Shown: positions 1 to 9,546 of the stretch, one piece after another
Layout: each line of letters opens with the position of its first letter
Numbering within the stretch: position 1 is the first letter of the stretch
DNA from: Cypionkella sp.
GTDB taxonomy: Bacteria; Pseudomonadota; Alphaproteobacteria; Rhodobacterales; Rhodobacteraceae
NCBI GenBank assembly: GCA_025458525.1
Contig: JALOSF010000021.1
Span: 1 to 64,000 of the forward strand
Reading direction: 5' to 3'
Length of the DNA stretch: 64,000 nt
Translations under genes and position numbers: made by a program
Notes under the pieces: model-generated
What the model was told of the DNA's origin: nothing
Seen by the model: the letters and a program-made list of their open reading frames with translations, nothing else
The model's database searches: none

Positions 1-644
<644 letters not shown>

Positions 645-655
645 GGAGGGGAACG

Positions 656-1042
656 ATGGCATTCCAATTTGACCTCGTCAGCCCGGAACGGCGCCTTGCG
701 TCGATTCAGGCAACCGAGGTGCAGATTCCGGGCGCCGATGGCGATATGACGGCGATGGAGGGGCACGCCCCCACCATCACCACGATGCGCCCCGGTATCC
801 TGAAGGCGGTCGGTGCCGATGGTGCCAAGTCCTATATCGTGACGGGCGGTTTTGCCGAAATCACGGCATCCAGCGTTTCTGTCCTGGCAGAACGCGCGGT
901 TCCCGTCGAGGAGGCGACAGCCGCTGTGATGGACAGCCTGGTTGACGAGGTGCGCACGGCATCGGCAGGATCGGACGACAAGGATGCGGCCGACAAGATC
1001 GTGGCCGATATGCTGGCTGTCCGTGCCGCGATCGGTCACTGA
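656..1042 (+). CDS. atpC: F1F0 ATP synthase subunit epsilon
   Basis: Epsilon subunit (128 residues) of the F1 central stalk, coupling gamma rotation to catalysis and able to inhibit ATP hydrolysis. The N-terminal beta-sandwich is recognisable from [10 protein letters not shown] and the [14 protein letters not shown] segment, followed by the ITGGFAEI-like strand (here IVTGGFAEI). The C-terminal helical part is short and acidic/Ala-rich, as in other alphaproteobacteria. A strong AAGGAGGGG lies 6 bases before the ATG and overlaps the atpD stop. An intrinsic terminator follows, making this the last gene of the atp operon. Confidence 0.97.
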   Translation: MAFQFDLVSPERRLASIQATEVQIPGADGDMTAMEGHAPTITTMRPGILKAVGADGAKSYIVTGGFAEITASSVSVLAERAVPVEEATAAVMDSLVDEVRTASAGSDDKDAADKIVADMLAVRAAIGH

Positions 1043-1066
1043 CCTTTCGCTCTGGTTGTAATAGTG

Positions 1067-1102
1067 CAGGGCTCCAGCTTATGCTGGGGCCCTGTATTTT
1101 TT
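1067..1102 (+). terminator. Rho-independent terminator of the atp operon
   Basis: A 12-bp inverted repeat (1067-1078 with 1083-1094, one G-T wobble, four-base loop) is followed directly by TATTTTTT. It starts 25 bases after the atpC stop. Confidence 0.85.
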
Positions 1103-1163
1103 CGGATCGACAGAATTTTGCCAGTTTTCTGTGCCATCCGGAAAACTGGACAAGGGCGTTGGA

Positions 1164-1514
1164 ATGAAGCGATTTGGGACGGGCACGATCGGAATCTTGC
1201 AAGGCTCTCGGGTCATGTTTTCGGATTTTGCGGATGGCGGGGTGATGTGGACCGGAGATGGCGACCGGGAAAGCCGACACATCGTGACCTTCAAGGAGGC
1301 GTTTCGATCCGCCCCTGTGCTTCATGTCAGTATCTCGATGTGGGACACCGACCATCAGACCAATGCGCGCGCCGATCTGACAGCGGATAACATCACGCCA
1401 ACCGGCTTTCATCTGGTGTTCCGCACCTGGGGCGATACGCGCGTGGCCCGGATCAGAGCGGATTGGATGGCGATTGGTCAGGTCGTCGATGAAGATGATT
1501 GGGATGTGATGTAA
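1164..1514 (+). CDS. H-type lectin domain protein
   Basis: Small 116-residue protein made almost entirely of one H-type lectin-like beta-sandwich, the GalNAc-binding fold first known from snail agglutinins. Typical features are the FxxxFxxxPxVHVSISMWDTD segment (here AFRSAPVLHVSIS followed by WDTDHQTNAR), then FHLVFRTWGDTRVARIRADWMAIG. There is no signal peptide or membrane helix. I chose the ATG at 1164 with AAGGGCG about 8 bases upstream rather than the in-frame GTG at 1131, whose extra residues have no family counterpart. It sits alone between the atp terminator and a convergent chemotaxis gene. The ligand is unknown; a sugar-binding role is inferred from the fold. Confidence 0.8.
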   Translation: MKRFGTGTIGILQGSRVMFSDFADGGVMWTGDGDRESRHIVTFKEAFRSAPVLHVSISMWDTDHQTNARADLTADNITPTGFHLVFRTWGDTRVARIRADWMAIGQVVDEDDWDVM

Positions 1515-1522
1515 GCGGCCCG

Positions 1523-2971
1523 TCAGAACCGGTAGCCGAGGCGAAGCCCCCCCCAATGGCGCCCGCGCACCAGGATCGGGGCCGAGACATCTTTCATCAT
1601 CACATATTCGCCGCCCCCCATGTCGCGCCGATAGATCTGCATCAGGAACGGGTCTGTGGACTGTCCGGCCGAAAGGCCGACGCGATCATTGAACATGCGT
1701 CGATTGCGACAGTTGGCAGCGTTCCAGACTGGATCGCTGCCTTGGGGCGCCGAAAACTTCTTGTTATGGGTCGGCAGATAGCCGTTGCGATCCACCGCGG
1801 CAGAAAAGACCACCCGCGGGTCAAGGCCCAAAAGCCGCTCTTGCACGATGGGGAAATAGCGGTCCGTGATGGCCGTGAACGGGGCAAGGACCTGTTGTGG
1901 GTTGGTGTTCGGAATGTCGCGATAGTCTTGCGAGAACAGATCGGCTGTTGAAATCTCTCCCCGCTCCACTGCGGCTTCCAGCAGTTTGCCCAAGTCTGAC
2001 GCGGCCTGCATGACGGCGTCAATCAGGGGCCGGTCCTCGGTGGCGCCACCAAGGGCGAACATCTGTTGCACCATCCGCTCGCTCAACTGGATGAGATCGG
2101 ACACGCGGTTGCGCGCCTCGTTCACCATGTCGTTCTGGTCAAGCACCCCGGTGTAGAGCGACCGAAAGGCTGGCCCAAAGCTCTGCATGACCGCACGCAT
2201 GGTTTGCGCCTCGCTTCCCATGGCGGAAAGTTCGGTACTGCCATCGGCGGCCTGCTTACCCAGCTGTTGCAGCGCCCGACCTGCGGAATCAAGGTCTTTC
2301 AACCCCGTTTCGGCCTTGCCGACGACACCCTCCGCCTCGGCCCGCAGGATCGCAATCTCACCCGCGAGAGAGCCGACGGTTTCGGAAATCACCCGCGCGG
2401 CGCCGGTTGTCTGTGCTGAAAGCGCATTGACCGCGTCGGCAACCACGGCAAACCCACGCCCCCGGTCGCCTGCCCGGGCAGCCTCGATCTTGGCATTCAT
2501 CGCGAGCATGTTGACTTCGCGTGCGATATCCAGAATGCGCGAGTTTGACGATTGTGTTGCGCGCATCGCTTCGTCTATGCGGGCCAGCTGACCGCCGACC
2601 CCGCTGACCCAGCCCATGACCTGCTGGCTTGCCTCGATCGCCTGCTGCAATTGGTGCGAGGAGGCGGCAAGCACCTCGATCAACCCGCCCATGACCGAAG
2701 ACAGACGGTCCGTCGCCGCAACCACAGAGGCAGAGGCTTGTGACACGCTTCTTGCGTTATCCCGAACCTCGACAAGTTTTTCCACCTGGCGCGCCGAGGC
2801 GCTGTCAACCCCTTCGAGGAAGCCGACCACATCGACAATATCATGGCCAAGCCTGACCGAGGCCTCCACCATCTCGCTTATGATGGCGTCCGAGGAACGG
2901 CGGCCGGGGTGGTCAAGCGGCGGCAACAGGGGCGGAGCGGCATTATGCTCGATGGGAGCGAGGGCGTTCAT
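1523..2971 (-). CDS. Soluble methyl-accepting chemotaxis protein with C-terminal sensor-like region
   Basis: Cytoplasmic chemoreceptor of 482 residues. The signalling hairpin is clear at about residues 150-175 (NMLAMNAKIEAARAGDRGRG then FAVVADAVNAL), which in this family contacts CheA and CheW. No transmembrane segment is seen, and the N-terminus is a Pro-rich leader followed by coiled coil. The last 140 residues form a separate compact domain rich in conserved-looking His, Cys and aromatic residues (DRNGYLPTHNKKF, WNAANCRNRRMF, YRRDMGGGEYV, HWGGLRLGY). This resembles a Cache/PAS-type sensor placed after the hairpin. Start set at the ATG at 2971 with GAGGA seven bases upstream; a TTG two codons earlier is less likely. 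Ligand unknown. Confidence 0.85.
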   Translation of the reverse strand: MNALAPIEHNAAPPLLPPLDHPGRRSSDAIISEMVEASVRLGHDIVDVVGFLEGVDSASARQVEKLVEVRDNARSVSQASASVVAATDRLSSVMGGLIEVLAASSHQLQQAIEASQQVMGWVSGVGGQLARIDEAMRATQSSNSRILDIAREVNMLAMNAKIEAARAGDRGRGFAVVADAVNALSAQTTGAARVISETVGSLAGEIAILRAEAEGVVGKAETGLKDLDSAGRALQQLGKQAADGSTELSAMGSEAQTMRAVMQSFGPAFRSLYTGVLDQNDMVNEARNRVSDLIQLSERMVQQMFALGGATEDRPLIDAVMQAASDLGKLLEAAVERGEISTADLFSQDYRDIPNTNPQQVLAPFTAITDRYFPIVQERLLGLDPRVVFSAAVDRNGYLPTHNKKFSAPQGSDPVWNAANCRNRRMFNDRVGLSAGQSTDPFLMQIYRRDMGGGEYVMMKDVSAPILVRGRHWGGLRLGYRF

Positions 2972-3028
2972 GGTCAATCCTCGTCAAAAGGCAGGACTGC
3001 ACTTTGACGAGGCCATGTTTCGATCAGG

Positions 3029-4048
3029 TTAACCGCGCTGATACATGCCTTCGTAGATCGGAACCAGTGTTTCGGTTTCAAACAGGCTCGAGACGCTGGT
3101 GCCGTTCCAGATGTTCAGGATGGCTTGTGCAAACATCGGCGCCGTGGGCACGATGCGGATATTTGACGCTTCCTTGACCTTGTCGCCCTGCTGGATCGAA
3201 TCGGTGATGACCAGCGATTTCATCACCGAATTCTTGATCCGTTCGACCGCCGGCCCCGACAGGACGCCGTGGGTGATGTAACTGTGAACCTCGGTCGCGC
3301 CATTGTTCATCAGCACTTCTGCGGCTTTGCACAGCGTCCCCGCAGTGTCACAGATATCATCGACGATGATGCATTTCTTGCCCTGCACATCGCCGATCAC
3401 GGTCATTTCCGCGATCTCCCCGGCCTTTTCGCGGCGCTTGTCCACGATCGACAGGGGCGCGCTGATGCGCTTTGCCAGTTCGCGCGCCCGCGCAACGCCG
3501 CCGACATCGGGCGAGACGATCATGATATCCTGCATCTGGCCTTTGAAATGGTGTTCTATATCAAGGGCAAAGACCGGGCTCGCGTAAAGGTTGTCAACGG
3601 GGATGTCGAAGAACCCCTGGATCTGTGCCGCGTGCAGATCCAGCGTCAGAACGCGGTCCACGCCCGCCGTCTCGATCAGGTTGGCCACGAGTTTGGCCGA
3701 TATGGGCGTGCGCGCCTTGGCACGGCGGTCCTGCCGGGCATAGCCGAAATAGGGGATCACCGCCGTGATCCGCGCAGCCGACGACCGGCGCAGGGCATCG
3801 GTCATGATCAGCAATTCCATCAGGTTGTCATTCGACGGGTTCGACGTGGGCTGGATCACATACATATCCTCGCCACGCACATTCTCGAACACCTCGACAA
3901 AGATTTCCTGGTCGTTGAAGCGTTCGATCCGTGCATCGACCAGCCCGACCGACATGCCGCGATGCACAGACATCCGGCGGGCGATGGACTTGGCAAGCGG
4001 CATGTTCGCATTGCCGGAAATCAGCTTTGGTTCGGTGATGGCGGGCAT
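3029..4048 (-). CDS. prs: Ribose-phosphate pyrophosphokinase (PRPP synthetase)
   Basis: Makes phosphoribosyl pyrophosphate from ribose 5-phosphate and ATP for nucleotide, histidine and tryptophan synthesis. The 339-residue product is full length for bacterial Prs. It shows the class I hallmarks: the flexible-loop region [17 protein letters not shown], the cation-binding [14 protein letters not shown], and the PRPP-binding loop [12 protein letters not shown]. The ATG at 4048 has GGAG nine bases upstream and matches the family N-terminus ([15 protein letters not shown]); an extension to 4114 has no counterpart. It stands alone between convergent and divergent neighbours. Confidence 0.97.
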   Translation of the reverse strand: MPAITEPKLISGNANMPLAKSIARRMSVHRGMSVGLVDARIERFNDQEIFVEVFENVRGEDMYVIQPTSNPSNDNLMELLIMTDALRRSSAARITAVIPYFGYARQDRRAKARTPISAKLVANLIETAGVDRVLTLDLHAAQIQGFFDIPVDNLYASPVFALDIEHHFKGQMQDIMIVSPDVGGVARARELAKRISAPLSIVDKRREKAGEIAEMTVIGDVQGKKCIIVDDICDTAGTLCKAAEVLMNNGATEVHSYITHGVLSGPAVERIKNSVMKSLVITDSIQQGDKVKEASNIRIVPTAPMFAQAILNIWNGTSVSSLFETETLVPIYEGMYQRG

Positions 4049-4140
4049 GGTGGGTCTCCGGGGCCACGGATTCGTGTCGTTGACACCGCTTATCACCCGT
4101 CTAGGGTCTTGCAAACCGATGCAAAGGAATACCCGGGAAA

Positions 4141-4734
4141 ATGGCGCATATCGACTACTATTTCACCACCGTTTCGCCCTTTGTCTATCTGGCCGGAGAG
4201 CGGCTGGAAGAGGTGGCCGCGCGGCATGGCGCAACGGTTGCCTACAAGCCGGTCGATGCGCTTGCGGTTTTCGCGCGCACCGGCGGGCAGCCACTTGCGC
4301 AGCGACACGAAAGCCGGCGCGCCTACAGGCAGCAAGATTTGCGGCGGCTGGCGGCCAAGGCCGGGGTTCCGCTGAACCTTGCGCCCAAATTCTTTCCCGC
4401 CAATCCTGCGCCGTCGGCCTATGCCATCATCGCCGCGGCGCAAGGCGGTCGCGACGTTGGCGCCTTGGTGCATGCTTTCGCGCGCGCCTGCTGGGCCGAG
4501 GAACGCAACATCGCAGAAGATGAGGTGATACGGGCCATTCTGGCCGAACACGGGTTTGATCCGAACCTTGTGGACAGCGGCTTGCTCTTGGGCGCCGAAA
4601 CCTATGCCGCCAATCTTGAGGAGGCGGTGGCGCGCGGCGTGTTCGGCATGCCGTTCTACATCACGGGGGACGAGCGTTTCTGGGGGCAGGACCGGCTGGA
4701 CGATCTCGACCTGTTTCTGGCCGGTCGGCTGTAA
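4141..4734 (+). CDS. 2-hydroxychromene-2-carboxylate isomerase family (DsbA-like GST kappa) protein
   Basis: Thioredoxin-fold protein of 197 residues related to kappa-class glutathione transferases and HCCA isomerase, which acts in naphthalene breakdown. Seen are the opening [16 protein letters not shown] with the catalytic Ser/Tyr region (TVSPFVYL), a helical insert with NPAPSAYAI, and the closing cis-Pro strand GVFGMPFYI with [10 protein letters not shown]. There is no CxxC. The true substrate here is unknown, since no aromatic-degradation genes lie nearby. An alpha/beta hydrolase follows three bases after the stop, so the pair is probably cotranscribed. Confidence 0.85.
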   Translation: MAHIDYYFTTVSPFVYLAGERLEEVAARHGATVAYKPVDALAVFARTGGQPLAQRHESRRAYRQQDLRRLAAKAGVPLNLAPKFFPANPAPSAYAIIAAAQGGRDVGALVHAFARACWAEERNIAEDEVIRAILAEHGFDPNLVDSGLLLGAETYAANLEEAVARGVFGMPFYITGDERFWGQDRLDDLDLFLAGRL

Positions 4735-4737
4735 CGG

Positions 4738-5529
4738 ATGCGGGTGTTTGATCGCGGTGGCGCGCGCAAGGTGGTGGCCCTGCATTGCTCGCTTGCGCAT
4801 GGTGGCGAATGGGGCGGGGTTGCGGCGCAGCTGTCCGGGGTAACGCTGGTGGCGCCAGATCTTCCTGGCCATGGGGCGCCACCACCTTGGAACGGGTTGT
4901 CCGACCTGCATAGCGATAGCACGCGCCTTGCGATTGCCTTGGCCGAGGAGGCGGGCGAGGTTGATCTCCTCGGCCATTCCTTTGGGGCCACGGTGGCCTT
5001 GCGGGTGGCGCTGGAGCGGCCGGAACTGGTGCGCAGTCTGACCCTGATCGAACCCGTGCTGTTCGCAGCCGCCCGCGCCGCGGGCAGCCCGGCTTACCGG
5101 GACTTTATCAAGGATCATGCCGTCTTCGGGCATGCGGTGGCGCAAGGCAACAGGGCCGAGGCGGCCGCGCTTTTTCTGTCGGTGTGGGGCGATGGCACAG
5201 CTTGGGACGATCTGCCGTCGCGGCAACAGACCTATGTGACCGACAGGATCGATCAGGTCGCGGCACAGGACCCTGTCTTGATCGGCGATTCAGCGGGCTT
5301 GCTGGGCTACATGCGGCTGGAGTCGCTTGGTGTGCCTGTCTTGCTCTTGCAAGGGGCGCAAAGCCCGGCAATTATCGACGCGATCCATGCCGCATTTGCC
5401 GAGCGGTTGCCGAACCATGAACGGCAGATCATCGCGGGCGCCTCACATATGGCGCCGGTCACACATCCCAAAGACGTCGCAGAGGCCGTGCAACGCCACC
5501 TGAACCGGAATGCGGCGCTGTGTGATTAG
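4738..5529 (+). CDS. Alpha/beta hydrolase
   Basis: Alpha/beta-hydrolase-fold protein of 263 residues. Catalytic elements visible are the oxyanion-side HCSLAHGGEW, the PDLPGHG strand, the nucleophile elbow GHSFGA (Ser near residue 81), an acid region after VPVLLLQGAQS, and the final GASHMAPVTHP with the catalytic His. There is no signal peptide. It starts three bases after the preceding isomerase gene and ends overlapping the convergent threonine aldolase by four bases. The substrate cannot be inferred; MhpC/haloperoxidase-like esterases are the nearest class. Confidence 0.85.
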   Translation: MRVFDRGGARKVVALHCSLAHGGEWGGVAAQLSGVTLVAPDLPGHGAPPPWNGLSDLHSDSTRLAIALAEEAGEVDLLGHSFGATVALRVALERPELVRSLTLIEPVLFAAARAAGSPAYRDFIKDHAVFGHAVAQGNRAEAAALFLSVWGDGTAWDDLPSRQQTYVTDRIDQVAAQDPVLIGDSAGLLGYMRLESLGVPVLLLQGAQSPAIIDAIHAAFAERLPNHERQIIAGASHMAPVTHPKDVAEAVQRHLNRNAALCD

Positions 5530-6554
5530 CCGGTTATGGCCGACACAAAGGCATCGACTTCAGCTTCTGTCGTGTTCCACGACGTGACCAGCCGGGCAGC
5601 CTCGCGCCCTTCCGAGGCGGGGTAGGTGTAATAGACAGCCCCCGCGGCAGCCAGCCTTGCGTGGGTGCCAGAGGGCCATTCGGGGAACATGACATTGGCC
5701 TCGACCGGATGGCGCTGCATGACCGTGCCCGTTTGTGCAAGCCCGCGTGCCAGCCGTGCAGCCATCGCATTGGCATGCCGCGCGCGGGCCAGCCACGCAT
5801 CTTCTGCCAGAAACCCCTCGAACTGCGCGGCAAGGAAGCGGTTCTTCGAAAACAGGTGTCCTGCCCGCTTGCGGCGCAGTTGCACCTCCCAATCCTTGGC
5901 CGGATCGAAAAAGATCACCGCCTCGACGCCCAGACAGCCATTCTTGGTGCCCCCGAAAGACAAGGCATCCACCCCGGCCTTCCAGGTCATTTCTGCGGGG
6001 GTCGCACCAGTGGCGGCAAGCGCATTGGCAAAGCGCGCGCCGTCCAGATGCGTGGGCAGCCGATGGTCGCGCGCAATCCGGGCAAGGGCGGCAATCTGGT
6101 CAGGGCTGTAAACCGTGCCCGCTTCGGTCACATTGGTCAGGGTCAGGGCGCCGGGCTGCACGCCATGCACGCTGCCACCAAGGCTGGCGATGGCCAGCTG
6201 AAGGGCCTGCGGATCGATCAGCCCGTGGTCCCCTTCGACAAGCACCAGCTTTGCACCGTTCGAAAAGAACTCGGGCGCGCCGCATTCATCCTCGGCGACA
6301 TGCGCGTGACTGTGGCAGAACACGGCCTGCCAGGGCTGCACCATAGAGGCCAGAGCGAGGGCATTTGCGGCAGTTCCCGTGGCAACAAGCTGCACGGACG
6401 CGTCGGGCGCCTCAAAGATCCGTCGGATCTCGTTGGTGACGCGCTCCGTGATGTCATCGGCGCCGTAACCGCGCGAAAAGCCGTGATTTGCCCGCATCAA
6501 GGCTGCCATCACCTCGGGCGATGCGCCGGAACCGTTGTCAGACGCAAAGAACAT
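5526..6554 (-). CDS. ltaE: Low-specificity L-threonine aldolase (PLP enzyme)
   Basis: PLP-dependent aldolase cleaving L-threonine or allo-threonine to glycine and acetaldehyde. The 342-residue protein has the fold-type I pattern of beta-eliminating lyases: N-terminal FFASDNGSGASPEVM, the HSHAHVAEDECGA segment, the substrate loop THLDGARFANAL, and the Schiff-base lysine in SFGGTKNG. The ATG at 6554 has GAGG upstream and shares one base with the TGA of the upstream UPF0260 gene (TGATG), indicating translational coupling. Related aldolases with other beta-hydroxy amino acid preferences cannot be excluded. Confidence 0.9.
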   Translation of the reverse strand: MFFASDNGSGASPEVMAALMRANHGFSRGYGADDITERVTNEIRRIFEAPDASVQLVATGTAANALALASMVQPWQAVFCHSHAHVAEDECGAPEFFSNGAKLVLVEGDHGLIDPQALQLAIASLGGSVHGVQPGALTLTNVTEAGTVYSPDQIAALARIARDHRLPTHLDGARFANALAATGATPAEMTWKAGVDALSFGGTKNGCLGVEAVIFFDPAKDWEVQLRRKRAGHLFSKNRFLAAQFEGFLAEDAWLARARHANAMAARLARGLAQTGTVMQRHPVEANVMFPEWPSGTHARLAAAGAVYYTYPASEGREAARLVTSWNTTEAEVDAFVSAITG

Positions 6555-7003
6555 CAAGGGGTTTCCTCGATGATGTAATCTTCCCAATCGTCTTCGGATA
6601 CCTCGTATTCCGGCACGGTCCAGCCCCGCACGGATGCGCCAGCCTTATGTGTGCTCTCGGGGTCGCCGGTCAGCAAGGGGTGCCAGTCGGGCAGGGGGTT
6701 GCCTTCGAACAACAGCCGGTAGGCACAGGTGCGGGGCATCCAATAGGCGATCTTGGGCAGGGTCTTGGGCGACAGTTGCACACAATCAGGCACGAATTGC
6801 TTGCGGATCGGATATTGCGTGCAACGGCAGGTTTCACCATCCAGCAAACGGCAGGCAACGCGGGTATAGTCCACCTCGCCGGTGTCCTCGTATTCGATCT
6901 TGTTCAGGCAGCACTTGCCGCAGCCGTCACACAATGCCTCCCACTCCTCGGGGGACATTTTCTTGAGCGGGACGGTTTCCCAGAATTTCGCGCGCTTTGT
7001 CAT
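6554..7003 (-). CDS. UPF0260 / YcgN family cysteine-cluster protein
   Basis: Protein of 149 residues from the YkgJ/UPF0260 group, thought to bind zinc or an iron-sulfur cluster; the cellular role is not established. The N-terminal KFWETVPLKKM and the cluster CDGCGKCC are followed by further spaced Cys residues (VACRLLD, CRCTQYPIR, VPDCV, RTCAYRLL), matching the family pattern. It ends with an acidic tail. I start at the ATG at 7003, where family homology begins; the 17 residues upstream look like out-of-frame leader. Coupled to ltaE by a TGATG overlap. Confidence 0.88.
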   Translation of the reverse strand: MTKRAKFWETVPLKKMSPEEWEALCDGCGKCCLNKIEYEDTGEVDYTRVACRLLDGETCRCTQYPIRKQFVPDCVQLSPKTLPKIAYWMPRTCAYRLLFEGNPLPDWHPLLTGDPESTHKAGASVRGWTVPEYEVSEDDWEDYIIEETP

Positions 7004-7081
7004 GCGGCGAACCTGCGCCGAGCGCGCCGAAAAGGAAAGAAGCCGAACGTGCAACGGCGCAAAAAAACCTGGACAGAGGCG

Positions 7082-8005
7082 CTATGAGCCTGCCAACATC
7101 TGCCGCGCGCGCAGGCAGTCGGCATCCATCTGGGCGATGAGGGCGGCAAGCCCGTCGAACTTCATCTCGGGGCGCAGATAATCGACGAATGCGATGGACA
7201 GATGCGCCCCGTAAAGATCGCCCTTGAAGTCGAACAGGAAGGTTTCAAGGTTTGGTTGATTGACGCCAAACATCGGACGCACGCCAAGGCTTGCCGCGCC
7301 ATTGTAACTTCCCCGATGCGGGCCTGTCAGCACATCGGCCTTGACCGCATAAACCCCCAGCTTCGGCAAGTGCAGCCCCGCGACCGACATGTTGGCGGTC
7401 GGATAGCCCAGCTCGCGCCCGCGCTTTTCGCCGTGGATCACCTCGCCCTCGATCCGGTGCCAGTGGCCAAGCATCGCGGCGGCCTCGCGCGGCTTGCCCT
7501 CTGACAACGCCTGTCGGATCGCCGAGGAGGAGACAGGTTTGCCGTCGGCGCTGATCAGATCGGCAATGGTCGTTGCAAAGCCATAGGTCGTGCCGAGCGC
7601 CTTGAGATCCTGCGCCGTGCCGGCCCGAGCCTTGCCAAAGCAGAAATCGGCGCCGACCACGACATGCGCGATCCCAAGCCCCTGCGCCAGCACATCGCGC
7701 GCAAAGGCCTCGGGCGAGAGGGCGGACAGATGATGGTCGAAATCCAGTTGATACAAATGGTCGACGCCAAGTTTGGCCAGACGATTCGCCCGGGCTTCGG
7801 CGTTCATCAGACGAAAGGCCGGTGCCTCTGGCACGAAAACCTCGCGCGGGTGCGGCTCGAAGGTGATGATCCCGAGAGGCTGTGCCCTGCGCGCCAATTC
7901 AATGACCGACTGATGGCCAAGATGCACACCATCGAAGTTGCCCATCGCGCAGGACGCGCCCCTGAACGCCGGGTCCAGCCCCTGCCAAGATGTGTGGATT
8001 TGCAT
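7082..8005 (-). CDS. ribF: Bifunctional riboflavin kinase / FAD synthetase
   Basis: Converts riboflavin to FMN and FMN to FAD. The 307-residue product has both modules. The N-terminal FAD synthetase nucleotidyltransferase shows CAMGNFDGVHLGHQ, TFEPHPREVF and SSSAIRQALSEG. The C-terminal riboflavin kinase barrel shows GRELGYPTANM and GVYAVKADV, then NGAASLGVRPMFG and ETFLFDF. The ATG at 8005 is chosen because the family starts just before the HTSWQGL-type strand. It lies between the UPF0260 and MaoC genes on the same strand, so a loose operon is likely. Confidence 0.96.
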   Translation of the reverse strand: MQIHTSWQGLDPAFRGASCAMGNFDGVHLGHQSVIELARRAQPLGIITFEPHPREVFVPEAPAFRLMNAEARANRLAKLGVDHLYQLDFDHHLSALSPEAFARDVLAQGLGIAHVVVGADFCFGKARAGTAQDLKALGTTYGFATTIADLISADGKPVSSSAIRQALSEGKPREAAAMLGHWHRIEGEVIHGEKRGRELGYPTANMSVAGLHLPKLGVYAVKADVLTGPHRGSYNGAASLGVRPMFGVNQPNLETFLFDFKGDLYGAHLSIAFVDYLRPEMKFDGLAALIAQMDADCLRARQMLAGS

Positions 8006-8033
8006 TCTACCCCGGTCTGGGGCGCATGCCCCC

Positions 8034-8477
8034 TCAGTCGAACTTGCGGCTTGGTGCCAGAACCAGCGCCTCACCCTTTAGCACCACCGTTTTACCGACA
8101 GAGCAATGGGTTTCAAGGGTAACACGCCGTTTTGCATGGTCGATCGCGGTGACGGACACCACCGCATCCACCCTGTCACCCGGCCGCACTGGCGCCATGA
8201 AGCGCAGCGACTGGCCAAGATAAACGGTGCCGTGGCCGGGAAGCTGTTCACCGATCACCGCCGAAATCAGGCCTGCGGTCAACATGCCATGGGCGATGCG
8301 ACCTTCGAAAATCGTGTCGCGCGCGTAGGCATCATCCAGATGAACGGGGTTATGGTCGGTGGACACCTCGGCAAAGAGTTCGATGTCGCGGTCGGTGATC
8401 AGCTTTGACAGGCTGCGGGTCATGCCGATTTCAAGGTCTTCGATGCAGATCGTGCCGCGGGGCATATTGTCCAACAT
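8034..8477 (-). CDS. MaoC-family (R)-hydratase-like protein
   Basis: Single hot-dog-fold MaoC domain of 147 residues. The catalytic segment DHNPVHLDDAYARDT with downstream FEGRIAHGMLTAGLIS supplies the Asp and His of R-specific enoyl-CoA hydratases. Such proteins hydrate enoyl-CoAs in fatty acid, polyhydroxyalkanoate or side-chain metabolism. Start at the ATG at 8477 with GGGA nine bases upstream; an ATG at 8465 is possible. The neighbour is ribF, which says nothing about the substrate. Distinct from the double-domain mesaconyl-CoA hydratase near 50 kb. Confidence 0.85.
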   Translation of the reverse strand: MLDNMPRGTICIEDLEIGMTRSLSKLITDRDIELFAEVSTDHNPVHLDDAYARDTIFEGRIAHGMLTAGLISAVIGEQLPGHGTVYLGQSLRFMAPVRPGDRVDAVVSVTAIDHAKRRVTLETHCSVGKTVVLKGEALVLAPSRKFD

Positions 8478-8598
8478 CTGTGCGATTCCCGTGTTTGTGC
8501 TGCGCGACCATAGCAAATGCCGCGCCGCAGCGCAATTCGGCTGCGCAAGTTATTTTCCATTTTTGCGCATGATGCGCAATAATATTACCCGGTCGAGT

Positions 8599-9474
8599 TC
8601 AGCGCAGATGCCCGATGGCCAGGGTGGCCGAGAGTTGATGGCGGTTCAGCCACAGATCAAGCAGCCCGCTGTCCGGGTTTTCCGGGTCGGGCCCGAATTC
8701 GGCGGCGGCGAGGCCGCCGGTGACAAAAAGTGTGTCCAGCCCCTCGGCAACACCGCCTGCGACATCGGTGCCGATCCCGTCTCCGACGCACAGGATGCGG
8801 GGCTCCTCGAGCCCGAGTCGGCGGCGGGCCAGATCATAGATCGGCGGATGCGGCTTGCCGTAATAGAGCGCCTCGCCCCCCATCTCTTCATAGGCCTTGG
8901 CAAGGGCGCCGGCGCAGTAAAGCCGTTTGTCACCCATATCCACGACAATATCGGGGTTGGCACACAGCATCTTGAGCCCGCGCGTCTTGGCAAGCAAAAG
9001 AGCCGCGCGGTAATCGGCGGGCGTTTCGGTCAGATCATGGGCAAGCCCGGTGCAAACCACGCCTTCAGCTTCGGCAAGCGGGACGCGGGTCAGGTTGGCG
9101 GTTTGCGCCAGATCGGCAAGATCGGGTTCGAATTCGGCGAAGAAGGGTTCGTCCTTTTCGGCGCCGATGTGATGAATGCGATGACCGACAGCCCCGCGCA
9201 GCATCGCCGCCTGCGCGGCATCGCCAGAGGTGGCCACATCATCCCATGTGTCGCGCGGCAATCCCATCGCGTCGAGTTGGCGAACGACGCTTGATTTCGG
9301 ACGCGGGGCGTTTGTGACCAGGATCACCTTGCCGCCACCGGCCCGAAAGGATTGCAGCGCGGCCACAGCGGCCGGAAACGGCGCAACCCCGTTGTGCAGG
9401 CACCCCCACAGATCGCAGAACAAAGCGTCGTAATCACGGGCCACGTCGGCAAGCGACTGGATGATCCGGGTCAT
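8599..9474 (-). CDS. TIGR01459-type HAD superfamily class IIA hydrolase
   Basis: HAD phosphatase of 291 residues. Motif I is FCDLWGCLHNG, with Trp at the position usually held by the general acid/base Asp, a feature I recall for the TIGR01459 group. Motif II is ILVTNAP, the motif III lysine is in YYGKPHPPIYDL, and motif IV is LCVGDGIGTDVAGG. The class IIA cap lies between motifs II and III. The group is related to NagD and p-nitrophenyl phosphatases; the physiological substrate is unknown. ppaC lies 72 bases upstream on the same strand. Confidence 0.88.
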   Translation of the reverse strand: MTRIIQSLADVARDYDALFCDLWGCLHNGVAPFPAAVAALQSFRAGGGKVILVTNAPRPKSSVVRQLDAMGLPRDTWDDVATSGDAAQAAMLRGAVGHRIHHIGAEKDEPFFAEFEPDLADLAQTANLTRVPLAEAEGVVCTGLAHDLTETPADYRAALLLAKTRGLKMLCANPDIVVDMGDKRLYCAGALAKAYEEMGGEALYYGKPHPPIYDLARRRLGLEEPRILCVGDGIGTDVAGGVAEGLDTLFVTGGLAAAEFGPDPENPDSGLLDLWLNRHQLSATLAIGHLR

Positions 9475-9513
9475 CGGGCCGTCCTTTCAGGTTCGGGGCA
9501 TGGATATGGCCAA

Positions 9514-9535
9514 GGGGGCGCGGCGACACGCCCCC
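9514..9535 (-). terminator. Possible terminator hairpin downstream of ppaC
   Basis: A 7-bp GC inverted repeat (9514-9520 with 9529-9535) lies between the end of ppaC and the start of the HAD gene on the minus strand. Only two T residues follow, so it may just attenuate. Confidence 0.35.
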
Positions 9536-9546
9536 CCGGCGCGGAG

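Noticed and set aside
3269..4375. 368-codon open frame antisense to prs
   Set aside because: Shadow of prs, with His/Arg-rich composition and no domain.
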